A stretch of 6,688 nt of DNA from WTAW01 sp964406575 (GTDB taxonomy: Bacteria; Acidobacteriota; Aminicenantia; Aminicenantales; Aminicenantaceae). The stretch is from assembly GCA_964406575.1 (NCBI GenBank), contig CAYOSH010000080.1, positions 1-6,688 of the forward strand, written 5' to 3'. Shown here piece by piece: positions 1 through 5,798 of this stretch. Position numbers and translations under genes: made by a program. The stretch's first letter is position 1. Each line of letters opens with the position of its first letter. Under the pieces are notes generated by a model that had not been told where the DNA came from, did no database searches, and worked only from the letters and a program-made list of their open reading frames with translations.

Positions 1-86
1 AAAAGTCACGACGAAATCCTTCGGAGTAGGAAGAAGAATGCCTATTGCCGCAAAGCTTAATAATTAGCCTGGTGATTCCTATGATT

Positions 87-126
87 GCACTTCGGGAGAC
101 AACATTGGTGATGTCTCTCGAAGTGC
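87..126 (+). terminator. 15-bp hairpin, possible terminator of an upstream gene
   Basis: Positions 87-101 pair with 112-126 as a 15-bp stem with one G·U wobble and a 10-nt loop (102-111). The stem is GC-balanced and would be very stable as RNA. It is not followed by a U-tract, so it does not meet the usual definition of an intrinsic terminator. It lies after two closely spaced stop codons (TAATAA at 58-63 in one frame, TAG at 65-67 in another), so it may close a gene lying mostly outside the window. It could also be an operator or an RNA-stabilising structure. The pairing is seen directly; the function is inferred. Confidence 0.4.
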
Positions 127-170
127 CCGATCAATAAAGTAATGAGTCCCCCGCGAATTGCCTGGAAACC

Positions 171-209
171 TTTTTATAACTTTTGCGTATATACATATGA
201 GTGTAAATT
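171..209 (+). promoter_or_regulatory. Putative promoter/operator region of the PadR operon
   Basis: This short AT-rich stretch ahead of the PadR gene contains TATAAC (175-180), the perfect palindrome GTATATAC (187-194) and CATATG (194-199), with a looser TATAC/GTGTA dyad around them. PadR regulators usually repress their own operon by binding an AT-rich dyad near the promoter, often with ATGT/ACAT half-sites, so this is the natural operator position. No well-spaced -35/-10 pair could be assigned, and the exact promoter is not determined. Confidence 0.25.
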
Positions 210-231
210 GCACAGAAATAGGAGACCGCAT

Positions 232-555
232 ATGATCATCCTGACCAGGGCTGAAGAAATCATCCTCTTAGCGATTCATAAACTCAAGGATAACGCCTAT
301 GGCGTGACAATCCGCGAGCAGGTCTACGAAGACATCGGCGTTTACTGGGCTTTTGGTGCGATCTACAAAACATTGAAGAAAATGAAGGCCAAAGGTTATG
401 TCGCAAAGATCGCCAGCGAGCCTCTCTCAGAACGCGGCGGCCGGAGCAAATATTATTACCGGCTCACTTCAGATGGCAGGGAAGCCCTCCAGGACATCGC
501 CCGCGTCAACGCCTCTCTCTGGGATGGCTCCACCCGGTTGGAATTTGAAGAATAG
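232..555 (+). CDS. PadR-family winged-helix transcriptional regulator
   Basis: This 107-residue protein is a small DNA-binding regulator of the PadR family, which usually represses neighbouring transporter genes and acts as a dimer in the cytoplasm. The family pattern is plain: an N-terminal helix opening LTRAEEIILLAI, then NAYGVTIREQV, the recognition-helix region FGAIYKTLKKMKAKGYV, and a wing containing ERGGRSKYYYRLTSDG before a short dimerisation helix. It has no long C-terminal coiled coil, so it belongs to the short class. The frame stays open upstream to an ATG at 142. The ATG at 232 is preferred because AGGAGA (220-225) sits 6 nt before it and the PadR homology starts there. The stop is 12 nt before the permease start, which indicates one operon and a role in controlling the permease. 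The inducer is unknown. Confidence 0.93.
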   Translation: MIILTRAEEIILLAIHKLKDNAYGVTIREQVYEDIGVYWAFGAIYKTLKKMKAKGYVAKIASEPLSERGGRSKYYYRLTSDGREALQDIARVNASLWDGSTRLEFEE

Positions 556-567
556 CCAGGGAAAATA

Positions 568-3243
568 ATGGTCCACCAAACCACTTCAACAAACGGATCT
601 AAAAAAGGATCCAAAAACAATCCAAAGATTCACTCTCATCCGCGCTTGATTTTGCGTCTCCTCTTGAAAGCCCTCCTCAGCCCGTCTGCATACCTTGAAT
701 TCACGGACGACCTGAACGAGATCTATCAAGCCCTTCTCAAGAGCGATGGCCTGACAAAAGCCCGGCTCTGGTATTGGTTTCGCGTGCTGGAATCTCTTCC
801 GGGTCTTATATCCGATATTATCTACTGGAGGTTTGCCATGTTGAGGAATTATCTTAAAACGACGTTCAGAAATCTACAAAGACAAAAAACCCAATCCACC
901 ATAAACATCCTTGGCCTTGCCATCGGATTGACGTGCTGTATTCTGATACTTCTCTTTGTGCGTGATGAGTTGAGCTTCGATAAATTCAATGAAAATCATG
1001 ATCGCATCTACAGAGTGACCCGCCGCTGGATCAACGAGGATGGCGTTGTCAGCCTTCACCTCGGATTCGTGGCGCCTCCCATCGGACCCCTCCTCAAAAA
1101 TGATTTCCCCGAAATCGAACAAGCCGTGCGACTGATCGAGACAAGCGGGATGTTGGTGAGCCATGGGGATACTTATTTTGAAGAAGACAGTTTCTTTTTT
1201 GCTGAAGAAAATGTATTTGAGGTCTTCAGTTTGAAAATGATCAAAGGTGATCCTGGCACAGCTCTCACAGATCCGTTAACTGTCGTGATCTCCGAGGAAA
1301 TGGCCCGGAAATACTTTGGATCCGAAGATCCCGTTGGCTCGACCATGCGAGTCGAGGCTCAAGGGCAGGCTGCAGGCCTCAAAGTGACCGGCGTGATCCA
1401 GTCCCTGCCCCACAATTCTCACTTTCATGCGGATATTTTGGCCTCCTTTAAAACCTACGAAGCCATCGTGGGAGACCAAGAGATGCAAAGTTGGGCAAGC
1501 AACAATTATGCCACATACATCCTGATGCCCAAAAATTATGATATCCGCATCCTCCAAAAGCAGCTCGATGCATTCATTGACAGACATGTGGACGGAGAAA
1601 CGAGCAAAAGCACACAGCTCATCCTCCAGCCCCTCACAGATATTCACCTCCATTCTCATCTCGATGCCGAAATTGAGCCAAACAGTGATATCACCTACGT
1701 TTACATTTTTTCTGTGATCGCCCTCTTTGTCCTCCTGATCGCTGCGATCAATTTCATGAACCTCAGCACAGCCCGCTCTTCTCATAGGGCCAAAGAGGTC
1801 GGACTCCGCAAAGTGGTGGGGGCCAATCGTTCTCAACTGATCAAGCAGTTCTTGAGCGAGTCTCTCCTCACCGTTTTTGCTGGATTGGCAGTGGCCTTGA
1901 TCTTGGTCAGCCTTCTCCTCCCAAGATTCAATCAATTCATAAACAGAGAGCTGTCATTGAATTTTTTAGAAAATATAGGCTTACTGGCCGGTTTATTCAT
2001 GGCCGGCGTTTTTGTGGGAATCGTGTCCGGCCTTTATCCCGCCCTTTTCCTTTCCGCTTTTCAACCTGCGAGAGTCCTAAAGGGAACAAAGGAGCAGAGG
2101 CGCAGAAAGCTTTCCCTCCGCACGGTACTCGTTGTGTTCCAATTTGCAATCTCCATCGTCTTGATTATATGCGTGGGTGGCGTGACCTCTCAGCTGAAAT
2201 ATATCCAGAACATCAACCTCGGCTTTAACGAAGAACAAGTCGTGGTCCTGCCCTCCAGCCCGCAGATCAGCAGCCAATTGGAATCCGTCAAAACACAACT
2301 CTATGAGAATCCAAACGTGATCAGCGTCTCGGCAGCCAAACGGGTGCCCTCCGGCCGCCTCCTGGATTCTGCGGGTGCCCGCGTCATCCGTGGGGAGAAA
2401 AGCGAACCACTCAACTTTATGATCGCCCATTTGAGGGTCGATCACGATTATATACCCACCTTCGGGATGGAGCTCGCAGCCGGACGGAACTTCTTCAGAG
2501 AAATGCCCACCGATGCGGCAAATGCGTTTATCCTTAACGAAACGGCAGTAAAGGAGATCGGATGGGCATCACCTCAGGACGCCATCGGCAAAGAATTTGT
2601 TTATGGAATGGCTGAAGGTCAGATCATCGGCGTGGTCAAGGATTTTCATTTCGAATCCGTTCACCACGCCATAGTCCCCATCGTGCTGGACCTCTCTTCC
2701 TCTTCTCTCAATCAAGTGGCTGTTCGGATCAGTCCCAATGATATCCCCGGAACAATGGCTTTCCTGCAGAACAAATGGCGGGAATTTCGCCCTAAGTATC
2801 CGTTTTCTTACTACTTTGTGGATGAACGATTCGATCAGCAGTACCGGTCAGAGAAGAGGATTCTTCAACTTTTTAGCTATTTTGCTTTTCTGGCGATTTT
2901 TATAGCCTGTATGGGACTTTTTGGCCTGGCACTTTTCACGGCAGAGCAGAGCATCAAAGAGATCGGCATCCGTAAAGTATTGGGAGCTTCTGTGTCGAGC
3001 ATCGTGTTTTTCTTTTCCAAGGAATTCTCGAAGTGGGTGCTTCTGGCCAACATCATTGGCTGGCCTGTGGCCTATTTTGCGATGAGGAAATGGCTCGAAA
3101 ATTTTGCCTACCGGACGAGCTTAAACCTGTGGATTTTCCTTTTGGCGGGAGCTTTAGCGCTCTTTATCGCCCTTTTTACAGTTAGCTTTCATTCGGTGAA
3201 AGCCGCAGTGGCCGATCCCGTCAAATCGCTCAGGTATGAATGA
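568..3243 (+). CDS. MacB/FtsX-like ABC transporter permease with N-terminal prefix domain
   Basis: This is an 891-residue inner-membrane protein. Residues 1-90 are a soluble, basic to amphipathic prefix (LRLLLKALLS through LPGLISDIIYWRF) of the kind fused to permeases beside PadR genes. The permease core follows as two FtsX/MacB half-units. The first has a membrane segment at 112-132, an extracytoplasmic MacB-like domain at about 133-370, and segments near 377-398, 430-451 and 468-497. The second has a segment at 518-540, an extracytoplasmic domain at about 541-762, and segments near 765-790, 822-842 and 853-874. The signatures EVGLRKVVGA (410-419) and EIGIRKVLGA (798-807) follow the first FtsX helix of each half, where the ATPase couples. 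The C-terminus DPVKSLRYE is typical of the family. No ATPase is encoded in the window, so the partner must be elsewhere. Start: AGGGA at 558-562. An alternative start at 838 is listed separately. The substrate is unknown; the family includes macrolide, peptide and lipoprotein exporters and mechanotransmission proteins. Confidence 0.94.
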   Translation: MVHQTTSTNGSKKGSKNNPKIHSHPRLILRLLLKALLSPSAYLEFTDDLNEIYQALLKSDGLTKARLWYWFRVLESLPGLISDIIYWRFAMLRNYLKTTFRNLQRQKTQSTINILGLAIGLTCCILILLFVRDELSFDKFNENHDRIYRVTRRWINEDGVVSLHLGFVAPPIGPLLKNDFPEIEQAVRLIETSGMLVSHGDTYFEEDSFFFAEENVFEVFSLKMIKGDPGTALTDPLTVVISEEMARKYFGSEDPVGSTMRVEAQGQAAGLKVTGVIQSLPHNSHFHADILASFKTYEAIVGDQEMQSWASNNYATYILMPKNYDIRILQKQLDAFIDRHVDGETSKSTQLILQPLTDIHLHSHLDAEIEPNSDITYVYIFSVIALFVLLIAAINFMNLSTARSSHRAKEVGLRKVVGANRSQLIKQFLSESLLTVFAGLAVALILVSLLLPRFNQFINRELSLNFLENIGLLAGLFMAGVFVGIVSGLYPALFLSAFQPARVLKGTKEQRRRKLSLRTVLVVFQFAISIVLIICVGGVTSQLKYIQNINLGFNEEQVVVLPSSPQISSQLESVKTQLYENPNVISVSAAKRVPSGRLLDSAGARVIRGEKSEPLNFMIAHLRVDHDYIPTFGMELAAGRNFFREMPTDAANAFILNETAVKEIGWASPQDAIGKEFVYGMAEGQIIGVVKDFHFESVHHAIVPIVLDLSSSSLNQVAVRISPNDIPGTMAFLQNKWREFRPKYPFSYYFVDERFDQQYRSEKRILQLFSYFAFLAIFIACMGLFGLALFTAEQSIKEIGIRKVLGASVSSIVFFFSKEFSKWVLLANIIGWPVAYFAMRKWLENFAYRTSLNLWIFLLAGALALFIALFTVSFHSVKAAVADPVKSLRYE
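826..840 (+). promoter_or_regulatory. Internal ribosome binding site and ATG within the permease gene
   Basis: TGGAGG (826-831) stands 6 nt before an in-frame ATG (838-840), codon 91 of the permease. This is a better ribosome binding site than the AGGGA at the upstream start. Met91 is followed by LRNYLKTTFRNL, which is how ordinary MacB-like permeases without a prefix begin. It may direct synthesis of an 801-residue core permease, either besides or instead of the full protein. The site is seen; its use is inferred. Confidence 0.45.
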
Positions 3244-3305
3244 AGTCCTGACATCCACTATTTGACAGGTCCAGCTTAATAGACGAATAACGAGCCACGA
3301 TATAA

Positions 3306-3334
3306 TTGACTCTCGATTTTTTACCTGATATGAT
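3306..3334 (+). promoter_or_regulatory. Strong sigma-70-type promoter with extended -10
   Basis: TTGACT (3306-3311) and TATGAT (3329-3334) are separated by exactly 17 bp, each one base off consensus. The TG at 3326-3327 provides an extended -10. Transcription would start near 3341, giving a leader of only about 17 nt before the ATG at 3358. This is the best promoter in the window. It serves the truncated kinase gene and, as no terminator is visible before it, probably also the amidase gene at 3669. Confidence 0.75.
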
Positions 3335-3357
3335 TTTCAAGCACGGGTAGGGGAGTC

Positions 3358-3642
3358 ATGACCATCAGATGTCCCAAATGCAAGGCTGGCAATCCCGATA
3401 CCGTCAAGTTTTGCAGTGAGTGTGGGACAAAGTTAGGGCCGGCCAAAGATATATCCATCACCAAAACCTTGAAAACCTCCAAGCCGCCCAAGATCACAAA
3501 AGCCCCTCCATCGTCTGAAAAGATTGCCGGAAAACACAAGATCCTGGAGGAGTTGGGCAGAGGCGGGATGGGGGAGGTGTATAAAGCCAAAGATACCCGG
3601 TTTGAAATAAGGCAGATTTATATGAGAATTGAGGTTTTATAA
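3358..3642 (+). pseudogene. Zinc-ribbon Ser/Thr protein kinase, truncated after the glycine-rich loop
   Basis: The 94-residue product starts as a normal zinc-ribbon kinase. Cysteines C5, C8, C19 and C22 form the zinc ribbon (CPKC...CSEC), a Lys/Thr/Pro-rich linker covers about 27-57, and the kinase N-lobe starts with ILEELGRGGMGEVYKAKDTR (62-81), including the ATP-binding glycine loop GRGGMGEV (67-74). Homology then stops abruptly. Residues 82-94 (FEIRQIYMRIEVL) do not look like a kinase: the expected VALK lysine strand, the HRD and DFG motifs and the rest of the fold are absent, and no other frame downstream restores them. The join lies near 3600, where the sequence also turns AT-rich. The fragment cannot be an active kinase. 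It could persist as a small zinc-ribbon protein or only as a transcribed leader for the amidase. The start is supported by AGGGGAG at 3349-3355 and by the promoter just upstream. Confidence 0.85.
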
Positions 3643-3657
3643 AATCATTAAAAATAT

Positions 3658-3671
3658 GGGAGGAGACAGTG
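3658..3671 (+). promoter_or_regulatory. Ribosome binding site fixing a GTG start for the amidase
   Basis: GGGAGGAG (3658-3665) lies immediately before GTG at 3669-3671, with GGAGG 5 nt from the start codon. The next in-frame ATG (3711) has only a weak TTAGGG before it. It would also leave the twin-arginine pair almost at the N-terminus. GTG is therefore the favoured start. Confidence 0.7.
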
Positions 3672-5330
3672 ATCATAAGAAAGATAGAGCAAAATTCTAA
3701 AAACTTAGGGATGGGGCGCAGGGATTTTCTCAAAATTGGGTCTTACAGCGCAGCCTCATTAGTTGCTTCCTCCTATCTCGCTCGTTGGCCCAGGAGAGTC
3801 AATAACCTTATTTTAAAATCCTTTGATGACAAGCATTTTGCGCTGGAAGAGGCCACCCTTTTGGACCTTCAGGCCGCGATGCGTTCAGGAGAGATTACAT
3901 CGGAAAGGCTGGTTGTCCTGTATTTGGAAAGAATCGACAAATTGGATAAACAAGGGCCGGCTGTAAATTCCATCCTCGAGATCAATCCGGAAGCACTCGC
4001 CATCGCTAAGGCAATGGATGATGAGAGCAGACAAAAAAGCTCCCGGGGGATCCTTCACGGCATTCCGGTCGTGATCAAGGCCAATATCGACACTGCTGAT
4101 CAGATGACAACCACGGCGGGATCATTGGCGCTTGCGGGCTCGAGGCCGCTGAGGGATGCGTTTATCGCAGAAAAACTCAGAAAAGCCGGGGCTGTCATCC
4201 TGGGGAAAGCCAATCTCAGTGAATGGGCCAACTTCCGCTCCACGCGCTCTTCCAGCGGGTGGAGCAGCCAGGGCGGCCAGACGAAAAATCCGTACGCCCT
4301 GGACCGCAATCCCGGCGGTTCGAGCGCCGGTTCAGCAGCCGCTGTGGCCGCCAATCTTTGCGCCGTATCTATAGGAACGGAAACCGATGGCTCCATCATG
4401 TGCCCTGCATCGTTGTGTGGCATCGTTGGCATCAAACCAACAGTGGGTTTGGTCAGTCGCTCCGGAATCATTCCCATTGCCCACTCCCAGGACACAGCCG
4501 GCCCCATGGCCAGGACCGTTTCGGATGCTGCGATATTCCTGGGGATACTCACAGGTGTTGATCAGCGGGATCCCGCGACAGCTGAGAGCAAAGAAAAGGC
4601 CCTCACTGACTACACATCTTTTCTGGATAAAAATGGCCTTAATGGGGCTCGGATTGGAGTCGCCCGGAAATCATTCGGTTTTCATGAAAAAGTGGATCGA
4701 TTGATGGAGGAAGCCATTTCTGTCATGAAAGCTCGGGGTGCTGTGATCGTCGACCCTGCTGAGATTGAGCCTGAAGAAAGGTATGGGGACGCGGAGTTTG
4801 AGGTTCTCCTTTATGAATTCAAGGCAGATCTGAACGCCTATCTGGCGACACTCGGCCCTAATTGTCCTGTGCACACCTTAAAAGATATTATCGCCTTCAA
4901 TGAGGAGCATCGCCAAGAGGTGATGCCTTATTTTGAGCAGGAGATCTTTCTCATGGCCGAGAAAAAAGACTCTCTCTCAAGCGAAGAATACCAAAAAGCG
5001 TTGGAGAAATGCCGTCGCCTGTCCCGCACTGAAGGGATTGACAAGACCCTTGAGGAACATGATCTGGATGCGGTCGTCGTCCCCACCGATGGCCCGGCAT
5101 GGGTGACGGACCTGGTGAATGGCGATCATTATCTAGGAGGCAGTTCGCAGGCCGCAGCTGTTGCCGGCTATCCCAGTATCACGGTTCCAGCGGGGGACGT
5201 GTTTGGGCTGCCGGTGGGGATTTCATTCATAGGCGGAGCCTACCAGGAGGGCAAATTGATTAAACTCGCTTATTCCTACGAGCAGGCATCCCGTCACCGC
5301 TACGCTCCGTCCTTTCGCCCCACTGTGTGA
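3669..5330 (+). CDS. Tat-exported amidase-signature hydrolase, peptide-amidase type
   Basis: This 553-residue protein is an amidase-signature enzyme that hydrolyses a carboxamide using a Lys-Ser-Ser triad. The expected residues are visible: Lys137 in VVIKANIDT, the cis-serine Ser218 (or Ser219) in NPGGSSAGS, and nucleophile Ser242 in GTETDGSI. The 24-residue step from Ser218 to Ser242 matches known members such as FAAH. The run GIVGIKPTVGLVSRSGIIPI followed by AHSQDTAGPMARTV resembles bacterial peptide amidases, which remove C-terminal amides from peptides. That substrate is inferred. The N-terminus has a twin-arginine signal (GRRDFLKIG, residues 16-24, with a weakly hydrophobic stretch to about 38), so the folded enzyme is probably exported. 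The long C-terminal part ends with GLPVGISFIGG, typical of the family. There are no gatB or gatC neighbours, which argues against tRNA amidotransferase. The start is GTG (see its ribosome binding site). It lies 26 nt after the truncated kinase frame and has no promoter of its own that I can see. Confidence 0.93.
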   Translation: MIIRKIEQNSKNLGMGRRDFLKIGSYSAASLVASSYLARWPRRVNNLILKSFDDKHFALEEATLLDLQAAMRSGEITSERLVVLYLERIDKLDKQGPAVNSILEINPEALAIAKAMDDESRQKSSRGILHGIPVVIKANIDTADQMTTTAGSLALAGSRPLRDAFIAEKLRKAGAVILGKANLSEWANFRSTRSSSGWSSQGGQTKNPYALDRNPGGSSAGSAAAVAANLCAVSIGTETDGSIMCPASLCGIVGIKPTVGLVSRSGIIPIAHSQDTAGPMARTVSDAAIFLGILTGVDQRDPATAESKEKALTDYTSFLDKNGLNGARIGVARKSFGFHEKVDRLMEEAISVMKARGAVIVDPAEIEPEERYGDAEFEVLLYEFKADLNAYLATLGPNCPVHTLKDIIAFNEEHRQEVMPYFEQEIFLMAEKKDSLSSEEYQKALEKCRRLSRTEGIDKTLEEHDLDAVVVPTDGPAWVTDLVNGDHYLGGSSQAAAVAGYPSITVPAGDVFGLPVGISFIGGAYQEGKLIKLAYSYEQASRHRYAPSFRPTV

Positions 5331-5520
5331 GCTGGAATTAGGAATATAGGAATATTAATATAGATATGGTGCTTTGGCTGACATAACTTACTGATAATAA
5401 AAGAATAAACCAAAAAAAACGATAATAATTGCTCTTAGAAATTCCTTTTACTATTAAAAAAGTTGTGTTTAACTATACGAAAAACTATCTGTATAAATGT
5501 AGATCTTCCTGGATTTTTTC

Positions 5521-5547
5521 TTAACGTGGTGTTTTTATGCACGTTAA
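5521..5547. repeat. 8-bp perfect inverted repeat (hairpin) inside the AT-rich element
   Basis: TTAACGTG (5521-5528) pairs with CACGTTAA (5540-5547) around an 11-nt loop. It is immediately followed by the overlapping 10-bp palindrome AAACGCGTTT (5546-5555). The function is unknown. It may be a structural part of the putative mobile element or a protein-binding site. Confidence 0.5.
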
Positions 5548-5571
5548 ACGCGTTTTAAGGCAGAAAAACAT

Positions 5572-5604
5572 GCTGATTTTATGGTTATCTATAATAAAAT
5601 CAGC
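5572..5604. repeat. 11-bp perfect inverted repeat (hairpin) near the right end of the element
   Basis: GCTGATTTTAT (5572-5582) pairs perfectly with ATAAAATCAGC (5594-5604) around an 11-nt loop. The right arm overlaps the inner part of the right terminal repeat, so that end can fold either on itself or with the left end. There is no U-tract after it, so it is not a standard terminator, although it could weakly stop transcription coming from the amidase gene. Confidence 0.55.
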
Positions 5605-5651
5605 GAGTTAGACCAGCCAAAGCATATATTTTTCTATTTTTACTGTCGTCC

Positions 5652-5697
5652 TTGTTTCCTCGTCGCCGATCGTTATATTAAATTGAAAATATTTTCA
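5652..5697 (+). promoter_or_regulatory. Possible promoter with overlapping 14-bp palindromic operator
   Basis: TATATT (5674-5679) fits a -10 box and TTGTTT (5652-5657) a weak -35 at 16-bp spacing, putting the transcription start near 5686. That point lies inside the perfect palindrome TGAAAATATTTTCA (5684-5697), a position typical of a repressor site. An alternative promoter would use TTGAAA (5683-5688) with AATAAT (5708-5713), but its 19-bp spacing is long. The palindrome is certain; the promoter and operator roles are inferred. Confidence 0.35.
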
Positions 5698-5798
5698 TTT
5701 TTTCCAAAATAATTTTCCCATCTCCACCCAATATCGCCAAGATACCCACAAAAACTCCCTCTCCCTTACAACACCCCGACAAAACTAAGGAGGACACA
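5698..5798 (+). promoter_or_regulatory. G-poor leader ending in an ideal Shine-Dalgarno sequence
   Basis: Between 5698 and 5788 the + strand contains only three G residues (5735, 5741, 5778) in a run otherwise made of A, C and T. It then ends in TAAGGAGG (5786-5793), a full match to the 16S rRNA tail, 5 nt before the ATG at 5799. Such a leader would be almost unstructured as RNA. This suggests efficient translation of the downstream gene. Confidence 0.5.

Larger units (their letters stand above)
5370..5624. mobile_element. Putative MITE-like element with imperfect terminal inverted repeats
   Basis: The left end GCTTTGGCTG (5371-5380) recurs perfectly inverted as CAGCCAAAGC (5614-5623). The similarity continues inward: blocks TAACT and CTGAT lie at the same offsets in both arms (20 of 25 positions match between 5371-5395 and the complement of 5599-5623). 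One further pair, 5370/5624, also matches. The interior is strongly AT-rich, has no coding frame of useful length and contains two hairpins. This is the build of a small non-autonomous transposable element. A 4-bp ATAT at 5364-5367 and 5626-5629 could be a target duplication, but in such AT-rich sequence it may be chance. No transposase is present and I do not recognise the family. Confidence 0.5.

Noticed and set aside
1..67. Possible 3' end of an upstream gene (open in two + frames, stops at 58-60 and 65-67)
   Set aside because: Only about 20 codons are visible in either frame, neither tail resembles a known C-terminus, and the two frames cannot be told apart.
142..231. Earlier ATG at 142 for the PadR regulator
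   Set aside because: The extra 30 residues have no PadR homology, there is no ribosome binding site before 142, and the stretch is AT-rich like a promoter. The ATG at 232 has AGGAGA at ideal spacing.
1276..1935. 219-codon open frame on the minus strand inside the permease gene
   Set aside because: It is antisense to a clearly conserved coding region, lacks a family signature and has an unnatural residue mix. The other antisense frames over the permease and amidase genes are rejected on the same grounds.
3262..3306. TTGACA (3262-3267) and TATAAT (3301-3306) as one promoter
   Set aside because: The spacing is 33 bp, far from 17. The pair at 3306-3311 and 3329-3334 has exact spacing and an extended -10.
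3601..3668. Frameshift rather than truncation in the kinase gene
   Set aside because: No reading frame after 3600 encodes the expected VALK strand or any later kinase motif before the amidase begins.
4156..4704. Overlapping short + strand frames within the amidase gene
   Set aside because: They lie in the most conserved catalytic part of the amidase, have no ribosome binding sites and are rich in Arg/Pro/Trp, as expected of out-of-frame reading.
3669..5330. Assignment of the amidase as GatA of the tRNA amidotransferase
   Set aside because: The Tat signal, the peptide-amidase-like core (GTETDGSI rather than the GTDTGGSI form) and the absence of gatB/gatC argue against it.
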